A stretch of 64,000 bases of DNA from Rutstroemia sp. NJR-2017a BVV2 (taxonomy: Eukaryota > Ascomycota > Leotiomycetes > Helotiales > Rutstroemiaceae), in the NCBI GenBank assembly GCA_002946415.1, contig NJPS01000050.1, positions 124,001-188,000 of the forward strand, written 5' to 3'. The position numbers were made by a program, and so were the translations under genes. The notes beneath the pieces were generated by a model that saw only the letters and a list, made by a program, of their open reading frames with translations, ran no database searches and was not told where the DNA came from. Below are positions 48,514 through 59,929 of this stretch, piece after piece. The stretch's first letter is position 1, and each line of letters begins with the position of its first letter.

Positions 48514-49531
48514 TCAGGATTGGGCTGTTGTCGAGAGTTCAAAGTTATCTAGCCAAGCATCGGCTTTGACACTCTGCCAGATCTCATCGGTCTTCTTCAC
48601 AGCACTATCACTCAAAGGTCCCTTCTTGATCGCCTCAACAGTCTCCTTAAGCTGCTCCTCCTTCCTCGCACCCAAAACTACACCGTCCCCGTGATCACCC
48701 TGCAACTTAGAGTGGTAGAAGATCCAGCGGTACGCCAGCTCCGCCTTGGAGATACCCTCATCTTTAGCAATCTGGCCCCAGGTATCGAGCGCACTGATGA
48801 AGCTGGCTCTGTTATACATGGCATTGTAGATCGGGGAGAGGGGATTTCTCTCGCCGAAGCGGCCATCTGGATCAGTCAAGTCGGCTTTTGACTTGGAGAG
48901 GAATCCTCCGGCAATGGGGCTGTACGCGTAGAACGCGATATTGTGCTTGCGAAGGACCGGGAAGATCTCCTCGTCTGCCCGGCGAGCTACGGCACTATAG
49001 TTGCCTTGGTAGACCGAGGGCACTACAAAGTTGTTCTCTTTGGCGACCTGGACAATTTCCTCAACCTCGCGCCCGAGGAACTGCGAAAGACCGAGGCGCT
49101 TGAAAGCCCCTTGTCGATGTAGCTCGTTGAGACCACTCAGTGTATCTTTCCAGGGGACTCTGCGATCAGGAGCATGCAGGTAGAATACGTCAACCTGATG
49201 ATTACTTCAGTCAATCACGAGTGCCTGCTAAGAGTGATACTTGACTCACAGTGTCTGTTTTAAGCTTCTTCAGACTGCTCGTGCCGGATTCAATAACAAG
49301 ATCCTTGGTAGAGAGTCTTGGGCCAAGACCACTAAGGATCTTCGTATCGAGGATGAATTTCGAAGCGGCGTTCACGTTGCCTAGCACCTCTTCTGATGGA
49401 CCGTAGGCTTCCGCTGTATCGATGTTCGTAATGCCGAGACCCTCAAGGGTTTTCAGCCATTCTTGAGCTACCTCAACTGGGGCAGCAAAAGCAACGCCCC
49501 CAAAGATAACCTTAATTCCGTTGACGAGCAT
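48514..49531 (-). CDS. Aldo-keto reductase, AKR7-like (aflatoxin-aldehyde-reductase type)
   Basis: Exons 49531-49250 and 49194-48514 (55-bp intron, GTGAGT...CAG, phase 0), 320 aa. The AKR catalytic tetrad is readable: D38 and Y43 in NIDTAEAYGPSEEVLG, K64 in DTKILSG, H101 in VDVFYLHAPDR. PSVYQGNYSAV, AYSPIAGGFLS and a C-terminal GVVLGARKEEQL support NADPH binding in a TIM barrel. The length matches the AKR7/yakc family, which reduces aldehydes and dialdehydes. Cytosolic, with no targeting signal. It is divergent from the Gfo/Idh/MocA gene at 50046 with 514 bp between starts, and tail-to-head with the MFS gene, so co-regulation of the three is plausible but not shown. Confidence 0.92.
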
Positions 49532-50045
49532 CTTGGTTTGAAAAATAAGGGACAGCTAGGAAGTTGGTACTGAGGAGAATTCCAGGTTTTGTTCTGGGAT
49601 ACGATGGAGTTGGTGTTCTAAGTTGTTCTTGTATTAAGATTAACATTCGGAGGGAGCCGGTTTCCAGGCATTTGATGTATGGCTAGCTTAGCAATTGATA
49701 CTGTCGGAGACTTTCTCGGAGACTTATGCACGGCTCGGTGTAACTCGACGCAGCGGAAGAACTGATTCGGTACAACTTACGAGTATGGCCTTCACCTACA
49801 GAAGCCCCAATCGTGTAATTCAAATCGCCGATTCCGGGCAGGCTGCCAGGGTGAACATATCACATACAGTACTAGGTAGTCCCGCTGTCGATTAGTCAGT
49901 TGTGAATCACGTGGCAGCCACACAATTTTTAAGCGCTCAACGCACATTCTTCGCATATAAGATGTGGAAGTTGATGTTGATATAATACCATACTTTATTT
50001 ACATCTAGTCCTCGGGTAACTACTCGTAGTTCGTAACTCGTCTGC
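49532..50045. promoter_or_regulatory. Shared divergent promoter of AKR and Gfo/Idh/MocA dehydrogenase genes
   Basis: 514 bp between two start codons on opposite strands with no intervening gene. Divergent oxidoreductases with a short common upstream region suggest joint regulation. I cannot name the factor. The small ORF at 49695-49895 has no support. Confidence 0.5.
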
Positions 50046-51437
50046 ATGGCATCGTTTTTAAGCGGCTTGCGCCGTAACTGGGTCATCATCAACCCGCCCG
50101 CAGCAACGAAACAGCAGGATGCGCTGAAGTTTGGCGTCCTGGGTGCTGCCAACATTGCGTGAGTACCCTCTGAGCAAAGCAGGCCACCCCATAAAGGGAC
50201 CTAGATCTGGATGCTAACCGTATGTATGTGCCCTCTTAGGCCCATGGCCCTCATCACCCCAGCGAGGAGCCATCCCGAAGTCATCGTTCACGCCGTCGCC
50301 GCACGCGACAAGGGCCGGGCCACCACCTTTGCCAAAAAGCATGGCATTCCAGTTGTCAAGGACAGCTATGATGGTACATTGCAATCCTTCTTCACCTCTT
50401 AGAACGAGCTCGAGTCCGGGCTGAACCAATAGCTAGCCATCCTCGATGATCCTGAGATCAATGTCGTGTATATCCCCCTTCCCGCTGGGCTTCACTACGA
50501 ATGGGCCGTCAAGGCCCTGGGCAAGGGGAAACATGTCTTGCTCGAGAAGCCTTCCACTGCCAACCTCGTGGAGGCCGAGACACTCTTCCACAACTCCACC
50601 CTGAGTCAGCCCAACAAGCCGCTCGTGCTCATGGAGGCCTTCCATAGCCGCTTCACCCCAGCCTGGCGGATATTCCTGGATGCCTTGGACCAGCCCAACA
50701 TTTCCCATGCCCTAGCTACAGCCATGGTTCCTTCCTTCGTTGCCAAAGATGACGATATCCGCTTTAACTATGAAATAGGTGGTGGTGCTCTCCTGGACCT
50801 AGGCACATACCCCGTTGCGGCTCTCCGTGTGGCCTTCGGTGCGGAGCCCACCGAGTGCGTCGACGCCAAAATGACACCGATGGCGCCGCCGCGGGAAAAG
50901 TGTGACCACACTTTCCACGCAAAGTACAGCTTCCCCAACGGCGGCATCGGGGAGGTTGATGGGACATTGAGAGCACCAAATCGGCTGTTCCCTCTCCCCG
51001 CAATCACGGTGACTCACAAACCTGTCCCCACACCTGAAGAGGAAAAGGAAGAAGGGACCGAAGTTCTCAAGACGCGTAAGGTGATCTTTTATAATTTCAT
51101 GTTCTCGCCGCACTACCACCGGGTTGACATAGAGGACACGTTTGAGGTGAAACAGGGCACGAACATCGTGCGGACATTCACGAGGAAGGAAAAGAAGAAG
51201 GCTTATACCTATGAGGAGGCGGGGCTGCATCAGCCTGGTGAGATCTACTGGTCAACCTATCGTTATATGATGGAGCAATTTGTTAACAGGGTGAAAGGAC
51301 GTGAGGGCAACGGGCTATTTATCTCGCCAGACGATAGCATTAGCCAGGCCAGGGCGTTGGATCTGATTTACACCAAAGCTGGACTGGGGCATAGACCTAG
51401 TAGTAAATATTGGGCTGAGACGGGACAAGAGCATTAA
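50046..51437 (+). CDS. Gfo/Idh/MocA-family dehydrogenase (D-xylose / dihydrodiol dehydrogenase type)
   Basis: Exons 50046-50158, 50240-50373 and 50437-51437; introns of 81 and 63 bp; 415 aa. Intron 2 is taken to end at the second AG (50435-50436), since that restores SYDAILDDPEINVVYIPLP in phase. An N-terminal Rossmann fold is seen as KFGVLGAANIAPMALI, with the dinucleotide-binding turn spanning intron 1. HAVAARD, HYEWAVKALGKGKHVLLEKP (the E-K-P motif with the catalytic-region Lys) and GGGALLDLGTYPVAALR follow in family order. MEAFHSRFTPAW matches the dimeric dihydrodiol/D-xylose dehydrogenase subgroup. Expected reaction: NADP-dependent oxidation of a sugar or trans-dihydrodiol. Substrate choice between these cannot be settled here. 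Coding DNA is GC-rich; divergent from the AKR gene. Confidence 0.9.
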
Positions 51438-52270
51438 GTTCGTTGGATTAGCTTTGATGAACTTCAGCTTTATTTATAAACACGTAATGTGGTTTACCAC
51501 CACCCTGCGTATTTCCCTTGATTTTTGCATCACCTATCTTAAATATATAATTAATGAACAACCAACAATGGAATCCCAATTAAGGAAGCTAGAATTACTT
51601 TAGCAATTGAGATGATTCAAATGAGATATATAAAATGTTGCCCTGGGTTGGAGAGGGAGGAAACTGGGGCACACTATCGAGTTCACGGAGTCGCTTCGAG
51701 ATACGAGGTTTGATCCAAGTCCACTTGCATGATACGATGCCTTTTACTGATCGAAAGTTCTCTTTATCTGCTTCCGTATGAGGAGTGATGAGCGGAGTAG
51801 ACATGCTAGAGGTACAGGAAACCGTTAGCTGTCACTCATTCAGTATAAGTATGGGCAGAGCACGTGCGAAAACTAAGGCGTATGGATGTTGTCAATCCGG
51901 ACCGCGATTTTGGAAATGCTTGTCGCGTTCATGGGAGGTAGGTTGAGTACGAAGAATATAGAAAATAGAGGGTTGATGATGGTTAAAATGCGGCTTGTTT
52001 GTTTCAAAGCGGCAGGCCCAAGCTCGCATGAATCATCAACATAAGCCTTGCGCAGGCATGAGCGCAATATGCATCTTGGCGTCCTTGGCGATGACGGATG
52101 ATTTTGAAGTGGCTCATTAAGTGATCATGTTATCTGATAAAAGGTATACTATCTAATCATCCAATTTCTGCCAAGCAGGGCGGGGTAGTCCTGGTCGTCT
52201 CTGCGTTGTCAGCTCATTATTCATTCGGCGACCAGTATCTACTTGTTACTCCTAACTCCAGATCGCACAT
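51438..52270. other. Intergenic, no recognisable gene
   Basis: Two minus-strand ORFs (51595-51804, 51873-52067) lack family features. Nothing else seen. Confidence 0.45.
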
Positions 52271-54724
52271 ATGCAGGAGCAATACCATCATGTTCCCCTT
52301 ACGGGGTCTCGTTCAATTCGCGTCATACACCTCGAGCCTGCAATGAGTTTATCAGCGCCACTCCAATGCAGCCTCAATGTTGTGTCCTTAAAAGATTACC
52401 CGGAATGGAATGCACACTATACCGCTCTCTCATACACGTGGAACAGCCAAATCCCAAGCTGCGAGGTGGACTGTGAGGGTAGAAGTCTCCTAGTTACTCC
52501 AAACTGCGACGCGGCAATGCGACGTCTTCGTCTCAAGCAGCAAGTGCAAGTGTTGTGGATCGACAGTATTTGCATTGACCAATCTAAAGAAGCTATTAGG
52601 GAGCGCAATTATCAGGTCGCATTAATGGGTGAGATTTATAAGAGTGCGGCAAAAGTCGTGGTGTGGTTAGGTGACAGCAATACCCGTGTTGAAAAGGCCA
52701 TCGAGAAGATGGTGGAAATTGCCACAACGGCTAAAAGAAATGTAAGAGTAGACAGCAGCGAAGGCGTACAAATACTCAAAGAGACGGGAGATGTGGAAAT
52801 GTGGATCTGAGGGCATTCCGAAGGATAACGATTCCGACGGCTACATGCTGCCGACGGGTGCTCCACCGACGTTTCAGGGACTAAAATGCCTATTTTGGAT
52901 GATCCTTATCTCTCTTCTTGAGGATATAAACCCTGGGTTTTCCGCTGTAATTAGTTCTTTAGATAGATCCAAATCAATGCATTTTCAAGCTCAGAATCTC
53001 ACAGGAGAGATGAGGCCAAGCAGTAACGAAATGAAGAGCCGAAGAGCCGTCCAAAACACTCTCCGTGAGGATATGCATAATCTAGCCACCAGTAAGTCCC
53101 GCAATCATAGACGGACATCTATTTTGTTCTAACTGATATTTGAGGTATTGCTGAAGCATCGGAAGATCCCATAAGCCCACTATTTGAGTGTTCTTGGTTC
53201 TATAGAATATGGACAGTTCAAGAAGCCTCACTCTGCTTTATTCAGAGACTTTTCATCCGGAACGGCATTGTGGAAATACCATGGGGTGCCTTCCTTATGG
53301 CTTATCAAGGGCTTAAGAGCTCGAATTACAGATACGGACGCTGGAAAGAAGCCATGGCACTCCAGCAGCAGCTCTTCACATACCTCAGTGCTCACCGATA
53401 CCCAGGCGCAAAAGCGGTACTAGATAACAACCCTGGAAGGATTCAGAATCACCCATTGCTTTTATCTATTTTGATAAACGTCCGAAAGAAACAAGCAACA
53501 GATCCGAGAGATAAAATTTTTGCTCTTTACGGGGTTCTTAAAGAGTTAGGAGTACCTTTCCCTCGACCAGATTATGCCTTATCAGTAGAAGATATTTTCA
53601 GAGAGGCTGTCGTCGCCTCTATTAACTACGACAAAATATTACATATCCTCTGTCATACACCATCGGGCCGGCGGTTGGAAGGATTGTCATCATGGGTCCC
53701 AGATTGGACCGAACCCGGATGGGAGCCCGATGACTCTAGATATAATAACCACGATCGGTTTACTGCATCTAAATCCAAGGTACCCATATGGACTATTTCA
53801 GATAATCACTCGACCCTAATGTTATCTGGAAAAATTATCGACACAGTTATATATCGCACTGATCCCCTGCCTGAGATCCCAATGATTGCACTAGTAGACA
53901 GAGGTCAAGGAATGAGCAACTTGACGGAAACTGAGAGGGGCAACATTAGCCGAGCCATTCTTGTAGCGACTACAGCCTTAAAGACTTGGATTGAAATAAG
54001 CCAATGGGCAGACTACCCGACAGGCGAACCCTCGAAAATTGCACTTCAGCGAACGCTGATTAATGATTTGCCGGAGGGTAATAATGCTAGCAATCAAGCT
54101 ATTATCGAGGCATGGCACAAAATGATCAACACAAATGAGCTTAAACCCGTGGAAAGTCTCCTTAGTTCCCTTCAATTAAGCAATACGACGACCGAAGGAC
54201 TACATGATACCGCGGCCAGGATGTTCCATAATATGGTCCTTGCATCCTCACAAAAGAAATGCTTCTTTTTTACAGAGAACTGCTATTTTGGAACTGCGCC
54301 GGATCCGTTGCCGACCTCGCTTCAATCCGGCGACAAAATAGCGATCATCAGTGGCCTGGAAATGCCTCTTTTGTTACGCCCAGTGGAGGGAGGATATCGA
54401 CATCTTACTCATGTGTATGTACATGGCATAATGCATGGGGAGATGTGGCTGGTGATCCAAGATGATTTGGAGGAGATTAGATTGCTTTGGTATAATAATC
54501 AATTGGAAGTTCAGCTTCACCTTTTGGTACAGAAATATTCTATCCAACCCAGGCCGCACCTGGAAAATTTGCTAATAAGTCTAAATAATCATCCGTTGTC
54601 AGTTTTTAGGAGCGTTGAGGTAGTTATTCTGCGGAATTTAGAATCAAAGTTTGTAGAAACTATAACTGCATTGATTACTGGATATAAGTCAGGCTGCCTG
54701 GATCAGGGCCCCAAGGCGGGGTGA
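52271..54724 (+). CDS. HET-domain protein, second locus (possible frame disruption)
   Basis: Model: exons 52271-52765, 52812-53091 and 53145-54724, 784 aa. The last intron (53 bp, GTAAGT, CTAACTGA branch) is convincing. The first (46 bp, GTACAA...GAG, no clear branch) is inferred only because the frame must shift between 52752 and 52810; a 1-nt frameshift would explain the data equally well. The HET domain (residues about 48-150) reads YTALSYTWNS, VLWIDSICIDQS, ERNYQVALMGEIY and AKVVVWLGD. Later come PLFECSWFYRIWTVQEASL and TDPRDKIFALYGVL, the usual downstream blocks. A hydrophobic segment, CLFWMILISLLEDINPGFSA, sits between domain halves. As a HET protein it may act in non-self-triggered cell death. 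If the frameshift is real, only a truncated HET domain would be made. Confidence 0.78.
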
Positions 54725-54841
54725 GAAAGCCTAGCTGGCCGTAGATTATAAGATCTATTAAGGATATAAGGACGCACTATGGTTAGCCGGAAACGGTTTT
54801 TTGAAACTGTTAAATAATGTTTAATATACTGTCTAGCAATT

Positions 54842-56787
54842 TTAGTCGCGAGCTCCCTCAGCTTCTATACCTATACCATTATCTGATTTTTCTTTTCCTT
54901 TGACACTTCTCCAATGCGTAGCAAAACTGACCAAGAAAGCACCCGCGCCTGTTGCAATTGGCAAAATGAACGCTCGCGTTAGCGCATAGTTGTAAGCCTC
55001 TCTAACCAAAACAATCGCATTATCAGAAACAACGGAAGTAATCCCCGTTGCTCCGGCATGGATGATAGTTGCGGCATCGACACCGGGAATATCATCAACT
55101 TTTTCCACCAGGCGACTTGCAAATATATTTTGTGCAATACTGATAGATATTGCACCTCCAAGAGCGTTGAAGAATCCAACCAGCCCACTACCGGAAGGCA
55201 TATCTTTCGCTGGGAGCACAACCTGAACTGCAATGAAAGGAATTTGGACGGCCATGCCTACTCCAAGACCAGGAGGAACCTGATAACCAATCCATTGGCC
55301 CACAGTACTATTTACTCTGAGAGTAAATAGAAGTCCAGATCCGACAGTTGCTAATGCAGCTCCTACCCATAGGAAGGGGTTGTAGAAACCGACCCTACTA
55401 ATCGAAGGGCCAGTGACTAAGGTTATAGCGGTATTAGATACTAAGTACGGTAGTAGCCGAATACCGGAAGCCGAAGGACCTGCGCCCTTGATTGCTTGGA
55501 AGTAAAAAGGGAGATAGTATGCGTGCGTATTGATGACCATTGCCAGTAGACACGAGTAGACGCAGCTTGCCGCGACAGTTCGGTGTGTGATAATTCGCAG
55601 TGGGATCGTCACCCTGAGAAATTAGCGCAAGCAAATATCAGAAGAGAGTGTACCTACTCATCTTCATGACGGAACTGAAGCCCAACAAAAATAATGGTCA
55701 ATAGACCAAACGCAAGCACGCATCCCCACACTTTAGAGTCTGACCACGGATAGGTGACTCCTCCCCATTGTAAAGCTAACAGCAATGCAACCATTCCAGC
55801 TATGAGAAATAACGCACCCAGTAAGTCTATTTTCGCTATCTTGTGCTTCACCGAGAGCGACTGATCAACCTTCGAAGGATTTTTGAAATAAAATAAAACT
55901 AAAAGCACAGTGAAGGCACCAAATGCTGTGCTTTAGTGTCAGTAACTGCTTAAAGTATTGCAAGTAATGTCATCATACGTAAATTGATCCAGAAGCAGAA
56001 TCTCCAGGTAAGAGCGCGGGACTCAGTGAATACGCCACCGAGCAGAGGACCCGCAACCGATGCCACCCCATACATGCTGGAGACAAATGCAATGAAGGTT
56101 GGTCTTCGCCGTAAAGGCACAATAAGACCGATAATGATCAAGCTGCCCGAAAAGATACCTGCTGCCCCCGATCCCGCGAGTGCGCGACCAACAATAAAAG
56201 CTGGCGAATTCTGAGCCGTCGCAATGACGATAGACCCGAGTTCAAAAAGCGATACGGCGACTATGTAAGTCCATTTGACATTGAAGTAGGTGTAGATTTT
56301 CCCGTACGTGGGTTGAAGGGACATCTGAAAGAGAAGGTACGCGCTTCCATACCAACCGACGTCGTCCAGACTGTTGAAGTGGCTAGTGATCCGAGGTATA
56401 GCGGTGGCTGCATTATTCTAGTAAGCTTCTGACGGTGCGGTGGAAGGTGCTGCTAAGAAAGCTACTCGTACATATGATGTTATTGTCTAGCGCCATCACG
56501 AAGACCCCAAACATAAGCGCAATGGCCAGCATCCACATAGCGAAACCGCTGAGATAGTTTCCGTTGTCATCTGATTCTCCTTCGTGCTGATTTTCGGTTA
56601 CTGTGATTGTGTCGAGGTCCGTAGCAGCTTTCTCGGTCGCGGAAATGTCTAATACACTGCCAGATTCGTGTTCATGGACATTATGTTCAAAACTTCCTGG
56701 CTTCGTGTTTTGAGATTCAATACCTCTCGTCTTCACCTGTTCATTATAATGCTCTTGGGAGCATTGGGTACCCTGAGCAGCAGCCAT
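54842..56787 (-). CDS. DHA2-type MFS transporter (14 TM), second copy
   Basis: Exons 56787-56472, 56407-55979, 55925-55658 and 55613-54842; introns of 64, 53 and 44 bp; 594 aa with phases 1, 1, 2 consistent. Junctions restore family motifs: NNII+STAIPRIT, FWINL+PFGAF and RHEDE+VTIPLRI. A hydrophilic N-terminus of about 75 aa is followed by MALDNNII in TM1, GRALAGSGAAG in TM4 and SVAGPLLGGVFT, the antiporter motif C. LALQWGG.TYPW is the usual TM8-loop signature of the group. It has only general similarity to the transporter at 46101-48003, so it is not a recent tandem duplicate. Substrate unknown. It is convergent with the second HET gene, with 117 bp between stops. Confidence 0.9.
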
Positions 56788-58015
56788 CGGATTTCAAAAG
56801 CGGCGAGTCGAAAGAACAAAATAATTCTTCTTAGGTTGGCTTAAGATTAATGAGAAAAAACACGAAGGAAATCTTGGAACGACGATGTCTGAAGTTGAGT
56901 CGCACTCCAAGCTAATATTACAGCATCGTTTTGATTTGTAAGTATCTACATCGATGTTATCACGACATCGCTGAATATGGATATAATTTTATAACTGTTG
57001 GTCGTCCTAGCAAAATCGCTTACATTGACCCCTGTAGGGAGTTTTGCAGATATCACGGAAGGTAAGTCTCCGAGATTGTTTTTGTAACATCTTGTTTTAT
57101 TAGCTGTATTGTTTACATGGTGTCTTTCAATGTTGCAGAGACAAATCCTCCGAACCATATTAGGTAAAGTTTCTTTTTCGCTGATTAATGCAGTTGACTG
57201 TAAGCTCATATTGAATTCATCTTGCTATCCATGTCGGTGGAGCTCCTGATATTTTGTCTCATGTTGATTCACAACACAGCATGGCGTGATGCCAGAACTG
57301 CTCCCTAGAGGATCGATTTTGATCTCACGCTTTCAAGAACCCATCGCCTGAAGTTATGCGGAGTGCGCTCGCCACCTTATCTTCAACTGTCTGCCAGGCA
57401 GTATCGAGACTGTGGCTCATCTGATAGACGCAGCAGAAGCGCCGGCACATGGTGATGATCCTTTCAATGGATTTCATACTATTCCCTACCCAGAAGAGGC
57501 ACCACTAAATACCTATCCAAATCGCAAGGTCTATCAGCATATCCCTTCATACTATACGAGCATTGGAAACATTATCTCTATATAAACCACCGTCAATAAA
57601 TCAGGTATAATAGAAGAAGTTCATCTGGGCTTATCCACCAATGCAAACTTTGATATTCAAACCGTACAATGATTGAAGAGCGCCACAACAACATTAAACA
57701 GCTTCAACGCCCATCTCATCGCCAGGAGAGACCCCTTCAACATTATGTACGCAGACAACATCATGAACGCGGGATGACCTCGAGTTGCGCTGTAGTTGTG
57801 GAAGTATGGTTCGCATTGCGTAGAAGAAGGTCAATATCGCAATTCCGGGCCCTGTGAGAAGGATTTATGTTATATGTGAGGTTTCGAGCCGGGAATATAT
57901 TGATTGGACAATCTGAAGAACTGTGATACAGCGAAAAAGAGAGAGTTCATATCCTCAAGAAAGTTCCAATAATCGGAATTAATGATCAGTTTAGAAGGGC
58001 TTAAAGCCACGCAAT
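56788..58015. other. Intergenic with unassigned coding-like fragments
   Basis: Upstream of the second MFS gene. From about 57340 to 57780 the + strand has scattered frames that look protein-like: SPEVMRSALATLSSTVCQAV; HTIPYPEEAPLNTYP...YQHIPSYYTSIGNI; NSFNAHLIARRDPFNIMYAD. They are broken by stops and frame changes and match no family I recognise. This may be an old pseudogene. Confidence 0.35.
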
Positions 58016-58387
58016 ATGCCATCGAAGCATCCAGCGGAGCATGCCATCCGTTTGAATCGGACTACTTCTGGATACCCGTATTCATACGATTTCCACGATT
58101 GTGTTAGTATGCTGGTAGATTGTGACCTTTCTCGGCTGGACGCGGATGCTAATGCTTATTTTTTGGCGTTCCGGAGATATACCTCGTACCAGAAGGACGC
58201 TTGGTGTTGCAATGTAATGGATCTGGATCTTAATCAAAGCGTGTGTGAAATAATTCTTATTGGTATCTGTGGTGGCTATGCGGATGACGGACTCAACCCC
58301 CTCTGCAAAAATAATATAGACAAATATCGAATCCAGCGGCGCTTCACCGATGCTATCTACTTCGTGTCTACTCAGCCCGATTCATAA
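58016..58387 (+). CDS. Hypothetical protein, 123 aa
   Basis: Open frame from ATG at 58016 to TAA at 58387 with mixed, protein-like composition and six Cys (HDCVS, VDCDL, WCCNV, SVCEI, GICGG, PLCKN). There is no signal peptide at this start and no family match. Upstream bases in the same frame do not give a better start. It could be an exon of a larger damaged gene spanning 57.3-59.0 kb. No splice evidence. Low confidence. Confidence 0.3.
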   Translation: MPSKHPAEHAIRLNRTTSGYPYSYDFHDCVSMLVDCDLSRLDADANAYFLAFRRYTSYQKDAWCCNVMDLDLNQSVCEIILIGICGGYADDGLNPLCKNNIDKYRIQRRFTDAIYFVSTQPDS

Positions 58388-58572
58388 CATATCTCGAAGG
58401 CTTCATCGAAAGAATCTTGACCAAGGATATCAAAGGAGTCAGCAAATATCCATCGAATAGTCAAATATTAGTAAGTGATCCCGGATCCGGATCGTGTTTT
58501 TGCTGCAATGTAAGTAGGATTAGATTAGATTCGATGAAGATCCTTCCTACTGCAGCTTTACTTTGCCAATGA

Positions 58573-59028
58573 ACGGAGATTCCGATACGTAAACTTTTAA
58601 TTCTGGACGCGGATCACGTCCGTCTCTACTACATTCTTCGTAAGAGGAACTTCTCTACTTCGGATAACAGCAGAATACGAAGTAACGCATCAGCGGCATC
58701 ACCATACCGGTTGTTCTACGACCAACTCATGTTTCCAACCGCTGAACCCACCTGAAACCCGCAAACGGACATCGCGCAGAAACTCAGGGTTCCAGCCGCT
58801 GAAGCCACTTCAACCCCGCATACGGACGCCGCGCAGAAACTCGTTGAGCTCAACCGCCCCAGAAAGAACTTACACGATGACTGGGAAACTGATTTAACAA
58901 TGGAAATTCAGGGGCGGTGTAGAGGCAATATCCACAACTATGAGTACAACGCTCTAATACTCTTTAAAACCACCCGAGAATTAAATAGAGCATCTTTGGC
59001 AGAATCGATGATCCCCGAAGCTGGGTAA
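58573..59028 (+). pseudogene. Coding-like frame with one internal TGA and an in-frame 57-bp repeat
   Basis: One frame stays open for 456 nt except for TGA at 58753-58755. It reads KLLILDADHVRLYYILRKRN...SPYRLFYDQLMFPTAEPT, then stop, then AAEATSTPHTDAAQKL... LHDDWETDLTMEIQGRCRG..., ending at TAA (59026-59028). The composition is unlike random non-coding DNA, but no ATG, splice sites or family could be assigned. The stop lies in the first of two 19-codon repeat units; the second unit has TCA at the equivalent codon. A damaged or unrecognised gene. Confidence 0.35.
58731..58844. repeat. 57-bp tandem duplication (two units, in frame)
   Basis: 58731-58787 and 58788-58844 align over their full length with about a dozen differences. 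CCGCTGAA, CCCGCA, CGGAC and CGCGCAGAAACTC are shared. A period of 57 keeps the reading frame of the coding-like segment. Confidence 0.75.
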
Positions 59029-59929
59029 ACAGCATCTATTCTATGGCGGCCACTTTGCCTAACTCTGAATATTCTATCTATCAATATGTATATATAATAC
59101 TTTCGCAGAAATATTATTTGGTTTAATCAAGTTAAAAGTTTTTGAGTATTCAAAAGCGATATCTTCGAGTTATATACTCCTATAGTTTAACTTCTATATA
59201 GAAGGTGTGGAACAGAAACGGATAGGGTGTAGAACAGAAAAGGAAAGAGCGTTCCGAGAATAAGAATTGTAAGTAAGTCTATATTTATCTTATATTTGTC
59301 TCACACTTATCTCATAGTTATATTTATCTCATATTAATCTCACGTTCATCTTACGACCTCGATTTTTCCACTGTGCAGCCATATCTGAACAGCGAACCTA
59401 TTTACCGGGTGGGCGTGCAGGGTACTCGCCGGGTTGAAGCACCTATACGTGGGTTATGATGATCAACGGGTACCTGTTAGGAGAAGGGGCTAAGGGTTAT
59501 ATTAACCACCGCGACAATATTCAAAAGACAACTGAACAATAAGAACATCACAATATCTCAGATTCTCCAGGACATTCCTTCAACATCAGTAACCAGCCAC
59601 AAGATATTATCCCAAACCGGCCCATTTTTTCTCCCTGTAGGGCCCTACGAAATTGTACCGGAAACGTAAAGGACCTTCGAAATAATATTGCAGACAAAGG
59701 TGGTGGAGAGGACAGGTTGCCAATATTTAACCTCAGCCTTGGTAGAGATGGGTCAAATTGGGAATATTTCTTTCCAAGACGCCTATCTAATTGACATCAA
59801 AAATTACCTAGAAGAGAGCCACTCTCCCTTTCGAATGAGAAGGCCCCTACTGCTGTTGTCTCAAATACCAAGCAGATCGCCGCTCCACTGGCACAGCACA
59901 GAATGGGAACTGCCATCCCCCCTACTCTC
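59029..59929. other. Intergenic downstream of xanthine dehydrogenase
   Basis: No gene supported. It contains the 11-bp degenerate tandem repeat at 59283-59354. The ORF 59688-59933 overlaps the 3' end of the xanthine dehydrogenase gene on the other strand and has no features of its own. Confidence 0.45.
59283..59354. repeat. Degenerate 11-bp tandem repeat (six units plus a 6-bp partial)
   Basis: Units ATTTATCTTAT, ATTTGTCTCAC, ACTTATCTCAT, a 6-bp partial, ATTTATCTCAT, ATTAATCTCAC and GTTCATCTTAC share the core ATCTYA. A minisatellite; function unknown. Confidence 0.7.

Noticed and set aside
58741..58860. 57-bp repeats as a CRISPR or satellite array
   Set aside because: Only two adjacent units without spacers, in a fungal genome.
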